Both the position numbers and the translations under genes were made by a program. DNA of 64,000 nucleotides from Pseudomonas sp. PH1b (lineage in GTDB: Bacteria > Pseudomonadota > Gammaproteobacteria > Pseudomonadales > Pseudomonadaceae), in NCBI RefSeq assembly GCF_000633395.1, contig NZ_AYMU01000011.1:310001-374000 (forward strand), in the 5' to 3' direction. The number at the start of each line of letters is the position of its first letter. Within the stretch, counting starts at the first letter, position 1. Shown piece by piece: positions 24,627 through 32,745 of this stretch. The notes beneath the pieces were generated by a model that was not told the origin of the DNA, searched no databases, and worked only from the letters and a program-made list of their open reading frames with translations.

Positions 24627-25985
24627 ATGGCCTACGATTTTGATCTTTATGTAATTGGTGCCGGTTCCGGCGGTGTGCGTTGCGCGCGATTCGCCGCAGG
24701 TTTCGGGGCGAAAGTCGCGGTTGCCGAGAGTCGTTATCTGGGCGGTACCTGCGTCAACGTCGGCTGTGTGCCGAAAAAACTGCTGGTGTATGGCGCCCAC
24801 TTCGCCGAGGACTTCGAGCAAGCCTCGGGTTTTGGCTGGTCCCTGGGCGAGGCGAACTTTGACTGGGCGACCCTGATCGCCAACAAGGACCGTGAAATCA
24901 ATCGCCTCAATGGCATCTACCGCAACCTGCTGGTCAACAGCGGCGTCACCCTGCATGAGGGGCATGCCAAGGTGGTCGACCCTCACCAGGTTGAGGTCAA
25001 TGGCCAGCGTTACAGTGCCAAGCACATCCTGATTGCCACGGGTGGCTGGCCGCAGATCCCGGACATTCCGGGGCGCGAACACGCCATCAGTTCCAACGAA
25101 GCCTTTTTCCTCAAGGAACTGCCCAAGCGGGTCCTGGTGGTGGGCGGCGGTTACATCGCGGTGGAGTTTGCCGGGATCTTCCACGGCCTGGGCGCCGACA
25201 CCCAGTTGCTGTACCGCGGTGAGCTGTTCCTGCGTGGCTTCGATGGCGCGGTGCGCAAGCACTTGCAGGAAGAGTTGACCAAGCGTGGTCTGGGGCTGCA
25301 ATTCAACGCCGACATCGAGCGCATCGACAAACAGGCCGATGGCAGCCTTGAGGTCACCCTCAAGGACGGTCGCAAGTTACAGGCCGATTGCGTGTTCTAC
25401 GCCACCGGGCGCCGGCCGATGCTGGATAACCTGGGGCTGGAGAACACCGGGGTCAAGCTCGACAAGCGTGGTTTCATCGAGGTCGATGACCAATACCAGA
25501 GTAGCGAGCCGTCGATCCTGGCCATTGGTGATGTGATCGGCCGTGTGCAATTGACGCCTGTGGCCCTGGCCGAAGGCATGGCGGTCGCCCGGCGCCTGTT
25601 CAGGCCCGAGCAGTATCGCCCGGTGGATTACCAGATGATCCCCACCGCCGTGTTCAGCTTGCCCAACATTGGCACCGTCGGCCTCACCGAGGAGCAGGCG
25701 CGGGAGGCCGGGCACCAGGTGCAGGTATTCGAAAGTCGTTTCCGGCCGATGAAGCTGACCCTGACCGACTGCCAGGAGCGCACGCTGATGAAGCTGGTGG
25801 TGGATGCCGACAGTGACAAGGTGCTGGGTTGCCACATGGTCGGCCCTGATGCCGGCGAAATCGTTCAGGGCCTGGCGATCGCCTTGAAGGCTGGAGCGAC
25901 CAAGCGTGACTTCGACGAAACCATCGGTGTGCATCCGACGGCCGCCGAAGAGTTTGTCACCATGCGTACTCCCGTCGCGGACTGA
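24627..25985 (+). CDS. gorA: Glutathione-disulfide reductase
   Basis: The 452-residue FAD enzyme reduces oxidised glutathione with NADPH. It has the FAD site VIGAGSGGVRCAR (residues 9-21), the redox disulfide GGTCVNVGCVPKK (Cys42, Cys47), an NAD(P)-binding GGGYIAVEFAGIF motif, the ATGRRPM segment, and the dimer-interface HPTAAEEF with the catalytic His near the C-terminus. The start MAYDFDLYVIG at 24627 is chosen over an upstream in-frame ATG because the family begins there. It lies close to ahpCF and fits a peroxide and thiol defence neighbourhood. Confidence 0.93.
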   Translation: MAYDFDLYVIGAGSGGVRCARFAAGFGAKVAVAESRYLGGTCVNVGCVPKKLLVYGAHFAEDFEQASGFGWSLGEANFDWATLIANKDREINRLNGIYRNLLVNSGVTLHEGHAKVVDPHQVEVNGQRYSAKHILIATGGWPQIPDIPGREHAISSNEAFFLKELPKRVLVVGGGYIAVEFAGIFHGLGADTQLLYRGELFLRGFDGAVRKHLQEELTKRGLGLQFNADIERIDKQADGSLEVTLKDGRKLQADCVFYATGRRPMLDNLGLENTGVKLDKRGFIEVDDQYQSSEPSILAIGDVIGRVQLTPVALAEGMAVARRLFRPEQYRPVDYQMIPTAVFSLPNIGTVGLTEEQAREAGHQVQVFESRFRPMKLTLTDCQERTLMKLVVDADSDKVLGCHMVGPDAGEIVQGLAIALKAGATKRDFDETIGVHPTAAEEFVTMRTPVAD

Positions 25986-26990
25986 TCAGTCCGCAGCTGT
26001 GCCTGGTTGCGCCTGGGTGGCGGTGGCCAGGCGCAGTGCCTCAAGGCCGGCCTCGGCCTTGGTGGCACGCAGCTCCAGGTCCTTGCTCGACTGGGCGCCC
26101 TTGTCGGCGTCTTGCTTGAGTGTCTGAATCTCTTCTGTTGCCACGCGCAAGCGTTCCTGGAGCAGGGTGCTGGCGCTTTCCTGGCGTGCCAGCTGTTCGC
26201 TGAGCTGTGCCTGCCGTGTCGTGCTCTTGGCGGCGGCGTCCTGGGTTTGCTTCAGCTCCTTGTGCAGGGCCCGCTGTTCGGCGAGCAAGCGTTCGTTGTC
26301 GCGGTGCAGCTGGGTGATTTCATCCTGGCGCACCAGGGCGCTCTGCTGGGCCTGGCGCAACTCCATCTGCACCTGCTGCATCTGCCCTTCGTGACGACGC
26401 AATTCCTGCTCACGCTGCTCCTTGCTGGCGGCGCGGTAGTGTTCCAGGGCGTCCCGTGCATGCAGGTGCTTGTCTTCCAGGGAGCGGATCTGCTGCTCCT
26501 TGTCCTCCAGGCGCAAGTCGCAATCCTTCAATGCCTGGTTGAGCTCGGCGTTGCGGGTCTGTTCGCTCTGCAGCATGGAGCGGGTTTCCAGCAGGGCGGT
26601 GGTTTCACTGGCCAGGGCGCTGGCCTGGATCTGCAACTGCTGTTGCAACTGCTCCTGATTGCCTCGGGCTGCGTCCAACTGCTGTTGCAGTGCCTGCTGC
26701 TGTTCCTCGAAGCGGGCGAGGGCTTCATCAAGGGGTTCCTGGGCCTGCTCCTGAAGACGTTGTGCCAGGCGTCCCACCAGTTCAGCCAGTTCTTCATTCA
26801 GCGGCACTGGGCCTGCGTCACGGCGGCTGGTGCCATCGTCCAGTTCCTTCAGGTAGCGATGGATGGTGGTTTTCGAGCCGGTATTGCCCATTTCTATGCG
26901 TACTGCATCGATGCTGGGGTGTTCGCCACGGGCGAGAATCGCCTGGCGCGCCTTTTTCACTACCGCCTTGTTTATGCCTCCACGAGCCAT
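25986..26990 (-). CDS. KfrA-like DNA-binding protein
   Basis: The 334-residue protein has an N-terminal helix-turn-helix of the KfrA type (MARGGINKAVVKKARQAILA, then GNTGSKTTIHRYLKEL, residues 1-50) and a very long coiled coil from about 65 to 310, rich in Gln, Glu, Arg and Ala. Plasmid KfrA proteins repress their own promoter and build multimeric arrays. Here the gene is chromosomal and divergent from a tyrosine recombinase, with an AT-rich 180-bp gap between them. The tail is short and Ala/Thr-rich. It abuts the gorA stop by one base. Confidence 0.85.
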   Translation of the reverse strand: MARGGINKAVVKKARQAILARGEHPSIDAVRIEMGNTGSKTTIHRYLKELDDGTSRRDAGPVPLNEELAELVGRLAQRLQEQAQEPLDEALARFEEQQQALQQQLDAARGNQEQLQQQLQIQASALASETTALLETRSMLQSEQTRNAELNQALKDCDLRLEDKEQQIRSLEDKHLHARDALEHYRAASKEQREQELRRHEGQMQQVQMELRQAQQSALVRQDEITQLHRDNERLLAEQRALHKELKQTQDAAAKSTTRQAQLSEQLARQESASTLLQERLRVATEEIQTLKQDADKGAQSSKDLELRATKAEAGLEALRLATATQAQPGTAAD

Positions 26991-27170
26991 GCATCCTCCA
27001 ACGATTTAATACTGTGTTACGTGGTATGTAATTAGCGATTATTGTACAGATGTGAAAGCGGTTTCGGTAGCTATTATCTGACATGGGATATTATGGTATT
27101 ACCCCTTGTTATGGGCCCGTTAGCGACCTTTTGCCTGCTATCGCCGTACATCTGCCTGAGCTGAGCCGCC
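26991..27170. promoter_or_regulatory. AT-rich divergent promoter region, kfrA-like / recombinase
   Basis: The 180-bp gap is much more AT-rich than its flanks and includes short inverted repeats such as TTAC-N7-GTAA (27016-27030 region). Since KfrA proteins bind AT-rich operators near their own gene, this is the likely binding site. It should drive both divergent genes. The exact operator is not resolved. Confidence 0.45.
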
Positions 27171-28109
27171 ATGAGTGAGCTGGATCGTTACCTGCAAGCC
27201 GCCACCCGCGACAACACCCGCCGCAGTTATCGGGCGGCCATCGAGCACTTCGAGGTGCAGTGGGGCGGATTCCTGCCGGCGACGGCGGACAGCATCGCCC
27301 GCTATCTCGCGGCGTATGCCGGGCAACTGTCGATCAACACCTTGAGGTTGCGCCTGTCGGCCCTGGCGCAGTGGCACGCCAGCCAGGGTTTTGCCGATCC
27401 GACCAAGGCTCCGGTGGTGCGCCAGGTCTTCAAGGGCATTCGTGCCGTGCATCCGACCCAGGAGAAGCAGGCCGAGCCCTTGCAGCTACAGCACCTGGAG
27501 CAGGTGGCGAGCTGGCTCGACAACGAAGCTCTCGCGGCGGCGGCCGAGGCGCGTCCGGCTGACCTGTTACGCGCTAGGCGTGATCGGGCGCTGATCTTGC
27601 TGGGGTTCTGGCGAGGCTTTCGCAGTGACGAGTTGTGCCGGCTGCAGATCGAGCATGTGCAGGCGGTCGCAGGGTCCGGCATCAGCCTCTATCTGCCGCG
27701 CAGCAAGGCAGATCGCAACAACCTTGGCCGGACCTTCCGTACCCCGGCCTTGCAGCGGTTGTGCCCGGTACAGGCCTATATCGAATGGATCAACGGCGCG
27801 GCCCTGGTGCGGGGGCCGGTGTTTCGCAAGATCGATCGCTGGGGGAACCTGAGCGAGCAGGGGATGCACGCCAACAGTGTCATCCCGCTGTTGCGCCAGG
27901 CCCTGGAGCGCGCGGGCATCACTGCCGAACACTACACCAGCCATTCCCTGCGCCGTGGTTTTGCTACCTGGGCCCACCGCAGTGGCTGGGACTTGAAGTC
28001 GTTGATGAGCTATGTCGGCTGGAAGGATCTGAAGTCGGCCATGCGCTACGTCGAGGCTAGTCCGTTCATGGGCATGGCGCGTATCGACGAGAAGCCGATC
28101 CCGCAGTGA
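27171..28109 (+). CDS. Site-specific tyrosine recombinase
   Basis: The 312-residue protein has an N-terminal SAM-like core-binding domain (about 1-95; LRLRLSALAQWHASQGF) and a complete catalytic domain: Arg151 (GFRSDEL), Lys179 (PRSKADR), the His258-Arg261 box (HSLRRGF), Trp284 in YVGWKD, and nucleophile Tyr293 (MRYVEAS). All residues needed for strand exchange are present. It is divergent from a KfrA-like gene. It is neither XerC nor XerD by neighbourhood. Its target site is unknown; possibilities are dimer resolution, integration or inversion. Confidence 0.85.
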   Translation: MSELDRYLQAATRDNTRRSYRAAIEHFEVQWGGFLPATADSIARYLAAYAGQLSINTLRLRLSALAQWHASQGFADPTKAPVVRQVFKGIRAVHPTQEKQAEPLQLQHLEQVASWLDNEALAAAAEARPADLLRARRDRALILLGFWRGFRSDELCRLQIEHVQAVAGSGISLYLPRSKADRNNLGRTFRTPALQRLCPVQAYIEWINGAALVRGPVFRKIDRWGNLSEQGMHANSVIPLLRQALERAGITAEHYTSHSLRRGFATWAHRSGWDLKSLMSYVGWKDLKSAMRYVEASPFMGMARIDEKPIPQ

Positions 28110-28155
28110 ATAGAATTTCTTCTATTAATACTGTTGGTTGATAGCCAAAACTAAT
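28110..28155. promoter_or_regulatory. Possible OxyR half-sites upstream of ahpC
   Basis: ATAG (28110-28113), CTAT (28122-28125), ATAG (28141-28144) and CTAA (28151-28154) lie in the recombinase-ahpC gap. These tetranucleotides are the conserved steps of OxyR sites, but their spacing is not ideal (8 and 6 bases where 7 is expected). Regulation of ahpC by OxyR is known in Pseudomonas; this exact site is uncertain. Confidence 0.35.
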
Positions 28156-28259
28156 CGGCAGCATCAGGTTTGCCAATGAGCCAAACGGCGATTGATTGGC
28201 TAGGATTCTCCCCATCAAGTTTTCACCCAACGTTTTCAACCACTGATGGAGAGTCAACG

Positions 28260-28823
28260 ATGCCTATCATCAACAGCCAAGTTAAACCGTTCAAAGCTAC
28301 CGCATTCAAAAACGGCGCATTCGTCGAAGTGTCGGACGCTGACTTGAAAGGCAAATGGTCTGTCGTGTTCTTCTACCCGGCTGACTTCACCTTCGTTTGC
28401 CCAACCGAACTGGAAGACCTGGCCGACAACTACGCCGAGTTCCAGAAGCTGGGCGTTGAGATCTACAGCGTTTCCACCGACACCCACTTCGCCCACGCTG
28501 CCTGGCACAACACTTCGCCAGCCATTGGCAAGATCCAGTACACCATGATCGGCGACCCGACCCTGGCTATCTCCCGCAACTTCGACGTGCTGATCGAAGA
28601 AGCCGGTCTGGCTGACCGCGGCACCTTCGTGATCAACCCGGAAGGCCAGATCAAGATCGTTGAAATCAACGATGGCGGCGTAGGCCGTGACGCTTCCGAG
28701 CTGCTGCGCAAGATCAAGGCCGCTCAATACGTTGCTGCCCACCCAGGCGAAGTCTGCCCAGCCAAGTGGAAAGAAGGCGAGGCCACCCTGGCTCCGTCCC
28801 TGGACCTGGTCGGCAAGATCTAA
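28260..28823 (+). CDS. ahpC: Alkyl hydroperoxide reductase peroxiredoxin subunit
   Basis: The 187-residue typical 2-Cys peroxiredoxin reduces hydrogen peroxide and organic peroxides. Peroxidatic Cys47 lies in ADFTFVCPTE and resolving Cys166 in GEVCPAKW. The C-terminal part (EGEATLAPSLDLVGKI) is the normal length. The ATG at 28260 follows TGGAGAG; an upstream in-frame ATG would add 30 unrelated residues. AhpF, which recycles it, is encoded 125 bp downstream after a terminator-like hairpin, so ahpC is expected to be made in excess. Confidence 0.95.
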   Translation: MPIINSQVKPFKATAFKNGAFVEVSDADLKGKWSVVFFYPADFTFVCPTELEDLADNYAEFQKLGVEIYSVSTDTHFAHAAWHNTSPAIGKIQYTMIGDPTLAISRNFDVLIEEAGLADRGTFVINPEGQIKIVEINDGGVGRDASELLRKIKAAQYVAAHPGEVCPAKWKEGEATLAPSLDLVGKI

Positions 28824-28840
28824 GTCCATGCAATACCCAA

Positions 28841-28919
28841 GGGCGGTAATCCGCACTTAAGTCAGCTGCACCGCCCTCAAACAACGCCCGGGCGAGATTC
28901 GCTCGGGCGTTGTTTTTTC
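28841..28919 (+). terminator. Hairpin pair between ahpC and ahpF, second one an intrinsic terminator
   Basis: A first inverted repeat GGGCGGT (28841-28847) / ACCGCCC (28870-28876) is followed by a strong one, ACAACGCCCG (28881-28890) against CGGGCGTTGT (28903-28912), with T residues after it. Partial termination here would give more ahpC than ahpF mRNA. Confidence 0.8.
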
Positions 28920-28947
28920 TACCGAATCAAAACAGGAGATCGCCCGT

Positions 28948-30513
28948 ATGTTGGATGCCAATCTTAAAGCTCAGTTGAAGTCATACCTGGAACGGGTCAC
29001 CCAGCCGATCGAGATCGTCGCTTCCCTCGACGACGGCGCGAAATCCCAGGAAATGCTCGCGTTACTCAAAGACATTGTCAGTCTTTCCAATCAGATTACT
29101 TTGCTCGACAACGGCACCGATGCGCGCAAGCCTTCGTTCTCGTTGAACCGCCCGGGAAGCGATATCAGCCTGCGTTTCGCTGGTATCCCCATGGGGCACG
29201 AGTTCACTTCCCTGGTGCTGGCCCTGCTGCAAGTGGGTGGTCACCCCTCCAAAGCCAGTGCCGAAGTGATCGAGCAGATTCGCTCGCTCAAGGGCGAGTT
29301 CAATTTTGAAACCTACTTCTCGCTGTCCTGCCAGAACTGCCCGGACGTGGTCCAGGCGCTGAACCTGATGGCGGTGCTCAATCCGAACATCCGTCATGTG
29401 GCCATCGACGGCGCGCTGTTCCAGGCCGAGGTCGATGAGCGCAAGGTCATGGCCGTGCCCAGCGTCTACCTCAACGGGGTGAACTTCGGTCAGGGGCGCA
29501 TGGGCCTGGAAGAAATCCTGGCCAAGCTCGATACCGGTGCGGTGGAGAAGCAGGCGCAGAAGCTCAATGCCAAAGAGGCGTTTGACGTCCTGGTGGTGGG
29601 TGGAGGCCCAGCCGGTGCTTCGGCGGCCATCTACGCGGCCCGTAAAGGCATCCGTACCGGTGTCGCTGCCGAGCGCTTTGGCGGCCAGGTATTGGACACC
29701 ATGGCCATCGAGAACTTTATCTCGGTGCAGGCCACTGAAGGGCCGAAACTGGCGGCGGCACTGGAAGAGCACGTCAAGCAGTACGACGTCGACATCATGA
29801 ACCTGCAGCGTGCCAGTGCGCTGGTGCCGGCGAAGGAAGTCGGCGGGCTGCACGAGATCCAGTTCGACAGCGGTGCCAGCCTCAAGGCCAAGTCGGTGAT
29901 TCTGGCAACCGGTGCTCGCTGGCGTGAAATGGGTGTGCCCGGCGAGCAGGAGTACAAGGCCAAGGGCGTGTGCTTCTGCCCGCACTGCGATGGTCCGCTG
30001 TTCAAGGGCAAGCGCGTTGCGGTGATTGGCGGCGGTAACTCCGGCGTTGAAGCGGCCATCGACCTGGCAGGTATCGTCAGCCATGTGACCTTGCTGGAGT
30101 TCGATGGCAAGCTGCGGGCCGATGCGGTGCTGCAACGCAAATTGCACAGCCTGCCCAACGTCAAGGTCATCACCAGTGCGTTGACCAGTGAAGTGAAGGG
30201 TGATGGGCAGAAGGTCACTGGCCTGGTCTACAAGGACCGCGATTCGGGCGAGTTCCACACCGTCGAGCTGGAAGGCATCTTCGTGCAGATCGGCTTGCTG
30301 CCCAACACCGACTGGCTCAAGGGCACCATCGAGCTTTCGCCTCGTGGCGAGATCATTGTCGATGCCCGTGGCGAGACCTCGCTGCCTGGCGTGTTTGCCG
30401 CTGGCGATGTCACCACAGTGCCGTACAAGCAGATCGTAATCGCAGTGGGCGAGGGCGCCAAGGCCTCCCTCAGCGCCTTTGACCATTTGATCCGTACCTC
30501 TGCACCGGCGTAA
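28948..30513 (+). CDS. ahpF: Alkyl hydroperoxide reductase flavoprotein subunit
   Basis: The 521-residue flavoprotein recycles AhpC with NADH. The N-terminal domain has the thioredoxin-like disulfide CQNCPDVV (Cys128/Cys131). The reductase part has the FAD site VVGGGPAGASAAIYAARKG, the NADH site AVIGGGNSGVEAAIDLAG, and the redox pair in FCPHCDGP. The C-terminal FAD motif GVFAAGDVTTVPYKQI is intact. Size and domain order are standard for AhpF. A terminator follows. Confidence 0.95.
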   Translation: MLDANLKAQLKSYLERVTQPIEIVASLDDGAKSQEMLALLKDIVSLSNQITLLDNGTDARKPSFSLNRPGSDISLRFAGIPMGHEFTSLVLALLQVGGHPSKASAEVIEQIRSLKGEFNFETYFSLSCQNCPDVVQALNLMAVLNPNIRHVAIDGALFQAEVDERKVMAVPSVYLNGVNFGQGRMGLEEILAKLDTGAVEKQAQKLNAKEAFDVLVVGGGPAGASAAIYAARKGIRTGVAAERFGGQVLDTMAIENFISVQATEGPKLAAALEEHVKQYDVDIMNLQRASALVPAKEVGGLHEIQFDSGASLKAKSVILATGARWREMGVPGEQEYKAKGVCFCPHCDGPLFKGKRVAVIGGGNSGVEAAIDLAGIVSHVTLLEFDGKLRADAVLQRKLHSLPNVKVITSALTSEVKGDGQKVTGLVYKDRDSGEFHTVELEGIFVQIGLLPNTDWLKGTIELSPRGEIIVDARGETSLPGVFAAGDVTTVPYKQIVIAVGEGAKASLSAFDHLIRTSAPA

Positions 30514-30529
30514 CGCGCCGAGCCGTAAT

Positions 30530-30565
30530 AAAAAACCCCATGAGCCTGGCTCATGGGGTTTTTTC
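30530..30565. terminator. Bidirectional terminator after ahpF
   Basis: A long stem (AAAACCCCATGAGCC / CTCATGGGGTTTT with a short loop) has A residues on the left and T residues on the right, so it can stop transcripts from both ahpF and the minus-strand side. Confidence 0.85.
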
Positions 30566-30643
30566 ATTGTGGCCTGAGAGGGGGCGCCGACCGAATTGCC
30601 AGGCGTTGGCCGCTCGGTGCTTGTCAGTGCCCCATCGCAGCGC

Positions 30644-31165
30644 TTACAGGGGCGCGGGCTGGATGATTTCGACCCAGTAGCCGTCCGGGTCCTTGATGAA
30701 GGCCAGGCTTTTCATGCGGCCATCGTTCAGGCGTTTCTGGAAGTCGCAGCCCAGGGCTTCGAAACGCTCGCAAGCGGCCACGATGTCTGGCACCGAGATG
30801 CAAATGTGCCCGAAACCGCGGGGATCGCTGTTGCCGTTGTGGTAGGCGAAGTCCGGGTCATTTTCGGTGCCGTGGTTGTGGGTCAGTTCGAGAATGCCGG
30901 GGATCGACTTCATCCATTCGGTGCGCGCGGCAGCGTCTGCCGGAATCTGCGCCTTGTCCACCAGGGCGAGGAAGTACAGGCTGAATTCGGCCTCGGGGAA
31001 GTCGCGTTTCTCCACCAGGGAGAAGCCCAGGACCCGGGTGTAGAAATCCAGGGACCGGGTGATGTCCTTGACCCGCAGCATGGTGTGGTTGAACACGAAG
31101 CGGGCGGTGGCAGCGTCCGGTTGGGCGGTCACGCCAGGGAAAGTATTGAGTGCGTCGAGGCTCAT
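30644..31165 (-). CDS. gloA: Lactoylglutathione lyase (glyoxalase I)
   Basis: From MSLDALNTFPGVTAQPD the 173-residue protein shows the glyoxalase I pattern with four metal ligands: His in FVFNHTMLRV, Glu in ILELTHNHG, His in GFGHICISV, and Glu in GYWVEIIQP. It converts the methylglyoxal-glutathione hemithioacetal to lactoylglutathione. The insertion between the first two motifs and the length of about 173 residues fit the longer, zinc-type bacterial form. Upstream in-frame codons (to 31312) read unrelated sequence. Proximity to gorA and ahpCF fits a glutathione-linked detoxification neighbourhood. Confidence 0.92.
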   Translation of the reverse strand: MSLDALNTFPGVTAQPDAATARFVFNHTMLRVKDITRSLDFYTRVLGFSLVEKRDFPEAEFSLYFLALVDKAQIPADAAARTEWMKSIPGILELTHNHGTENDPDFAYHNGNSDPRGFGHICISVPDIVAACERFEALGCDFQKRLNDGRMKSLAFIKDPDGYWVEIIQPAPL

Positions 31166-31364
31166 GGGCCCTCCAGAAGAAAGTGCGTCAAGGGCTGCTC
31201 GCGAGGGCAAGCTGGTCCTTGCCGGCAATGGTTCGGACATCCTTGGGATTGCGCAATGATACGCAAGTGGGGTGGGCGCCGCCAAACCCAAAACTCTGGA
31301 TCTATTGCCCATTCCTGGCGTCGGGCTCAGACTTCAAGGCCTGTTCCCTAAGTGTGCGCCCCCT

Positions 31365-31892
31365 ATGATCGAGCTGTTTAAATCGCGGATTGCGGCCCTG
31401 TTGCTGGTGGCTTGTGCCAGCATCGCCCAGGCCGAGCCTGAGGTGGCCTGGCCCCCGGGCTGGACCGTTGAGCCGGTGCCCGCCCAGGAGACGGACCAGG
31501 CTGCCAAGGTGTCCCGCCAGCGGGCGGTGAAGAACGATGGCGCGGGCAATCCACAGTTGGTTATGGAGTTGACCATGACTCAGGTCGATAGCGGGCATGT
31601 AGTCAATCTTCAGGGGGTATTACTGGAGATGCGCAAGTCGGTGCAGAAGGACTTTGCCCAAGGCGGTTATCAGAGTGTCTGTAACAAGATTCATGGGGCG
31701 CAGTTGAGTGCTCTCGCAGCCCTGGAAACCACTTGCACCATTACCCAGAACGGCCGGCATGTGCTGTCGCAAACATTGGTGGCGGCGCTGGATGGGGATA
31801 AGGCTTATGTACTTTCATACGCCGGCCAGGCAGCGGCTTATGCCGACAGCCAGAATGAAATACTCGCTGTACGAAATAGCCTTAAACTTTAA
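31365..31892 (+). CDS. Periplasmic DUF4946 domain protein
   Basis: The 175-residue precursor has a signal peptide (MIELFKSRIAALLLVACASI, cleavage at AQA/EPEVAWP). The mature part (WPPGWTVEPVPAQ..., QLVMELTMTQVDSG, LLEMRKSVQKDF, GYQSVCNK, LETTCTITQNGRH) matches the DUF4946 family found in Pseudomonas. The two cysteines probably form a disulfide. No function is known. The ATG at 31365 is chosen because it begins the signal peptide. Confidence 0.75.
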   Translation: MIELFKSRIAALLLVACASIAQAEPEVAWPPGWTVEPVPAQETDQAAKVSRQRAVKNDGAGNPQLVMELTMTQVDSGHVVNLQGVLLEMRKSVQKDFAQGGYQSVCNKIHGAQLSALAALETTCTITQNGRHVLSQTLVAALDGDKAYVLSYAGQAAAYADSQNEILAVRNSLKL

Positions 31893-32090
31893 GGAAAAAT
31901 CTGAAGTGGTCGGTTCGCATTTCGCCTGTTAGCGGCTGGATATCGAAAAGGCATTAAGTGCGAAGTTGCCGCGGGTGCCAGGGTTATTGCAAGGTGCGGC
32001 GCACGCTGATGCGCTGGCAGAGGGCGGACGTGGCGGCAGGTTGGATCTTGCCTTAGATTCAGGTCGTAATAAGAATAGTCTTATGAATGT

Positions 32091-32117
32091 AAAAGGCCCT
32101 GCATATGCAGGGCCTTT
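32091..32117. terminator. Bidirectional terminator between the DUF4946 and mvaU-like genes
   Basis: The palindrome AAAAGGCCCTGCATATGCAGGGCCTTTT can form a perfect hairpin and has A and T runs on both sides. It sits between two convergent genes, 19 bp after the stop of the minus-strand H-NS-like gene. Confidence 0.9.
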
Positions 32118-32135
32118 TTCAGGTTGCGGCTTTGT

Positions 32136-32501
32136 TCAAGCGCGCAGCCAGGAATCCACAGTGGCAGCACCGTACTGTTCTTTCCAGGCCTTCAGGCCAC
32201 GGTGGTTGCCGCCTTTGGTTTCAATCAGTTCACCGGTGTGCGGGTTCTGATAGACCTTGACCACGCGTGCGCGGCGCTGTTTAGGGGCATTGGCCTGTGG
32301 CAGGCCGGCCTTGCCCAGGTTCGGGTCAAGAATGGCGATGATGTCGCGCAGGCTCTTGTCATAGGACTTCATCAGGGCCTGGAGCTTTTCTTCGAACTCG
32401 ATTTCCTTCTTGAGCCCGGCGTCATTCTTCAGGGATTCAAGCTGCGCGAGCTGTTCTTGAAGTGCTTTTTCTGCAGCACGAAATTCGGCAAGTCTGGACA
32501 A
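32136..32501 (-). CDS. H-NS family nucleoid protein of the MvaT/MvaU type
   Basis: The protein has an N-terminal dimerisation coiled coil (LAEFRAAEKALQEQLAQLES) and a C-terminal DNA-binding domain with VKVYQNPHTGELIETKGG and NHRGLKAWKEQYG, as in MvaT and MvaU, the xenogeneic silencers of Pseudomonas. Two starts are possible: GTG at 32510, which directly abuts the GGAG ribosome-binding site, or TTG at 32501 with ideal spacing and the family-like start MSRLAEFRAAEK. The TTG is preferred, giving 121 residues. The region upstream is AT-rich, consistent with self-binding. MvaU is more likely than MvaT, but this is not certain. Confidence 0.88.
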   Translation of the reverse strand: MSRLAEFRAAEKALQEQLAQLESLKNDAGLKKEIEFEEKLQALMKSYDKSLRDIIAILDPNLGKAGLPQANAPKQRRARVVKVYQNPHTGELIETKGGNHRGLKAWKEQYGAATVDSWLRA

Positions 32502-32745
32502 TATCTTCACTCCAATAGTCTATTTTGGCTGATACAAACCACCAACAAAGCTATAAGCCATGAGCCGATTAAGGCTCGATTAAGTGGCCTACCTGTGAAT
32601 TTTGTACAGGCGGGAAAAATTGTAGTAGTTAATCGCTCCAGAGTAAATCGGCTTATTGTTATTTAACCCTGTATTTACCAATTGATTCAAATTGGCGCCT
32701 GCCCCGAGTTGCCCCGGGGAACACTTTTCGTTGTGACATGGCTAT

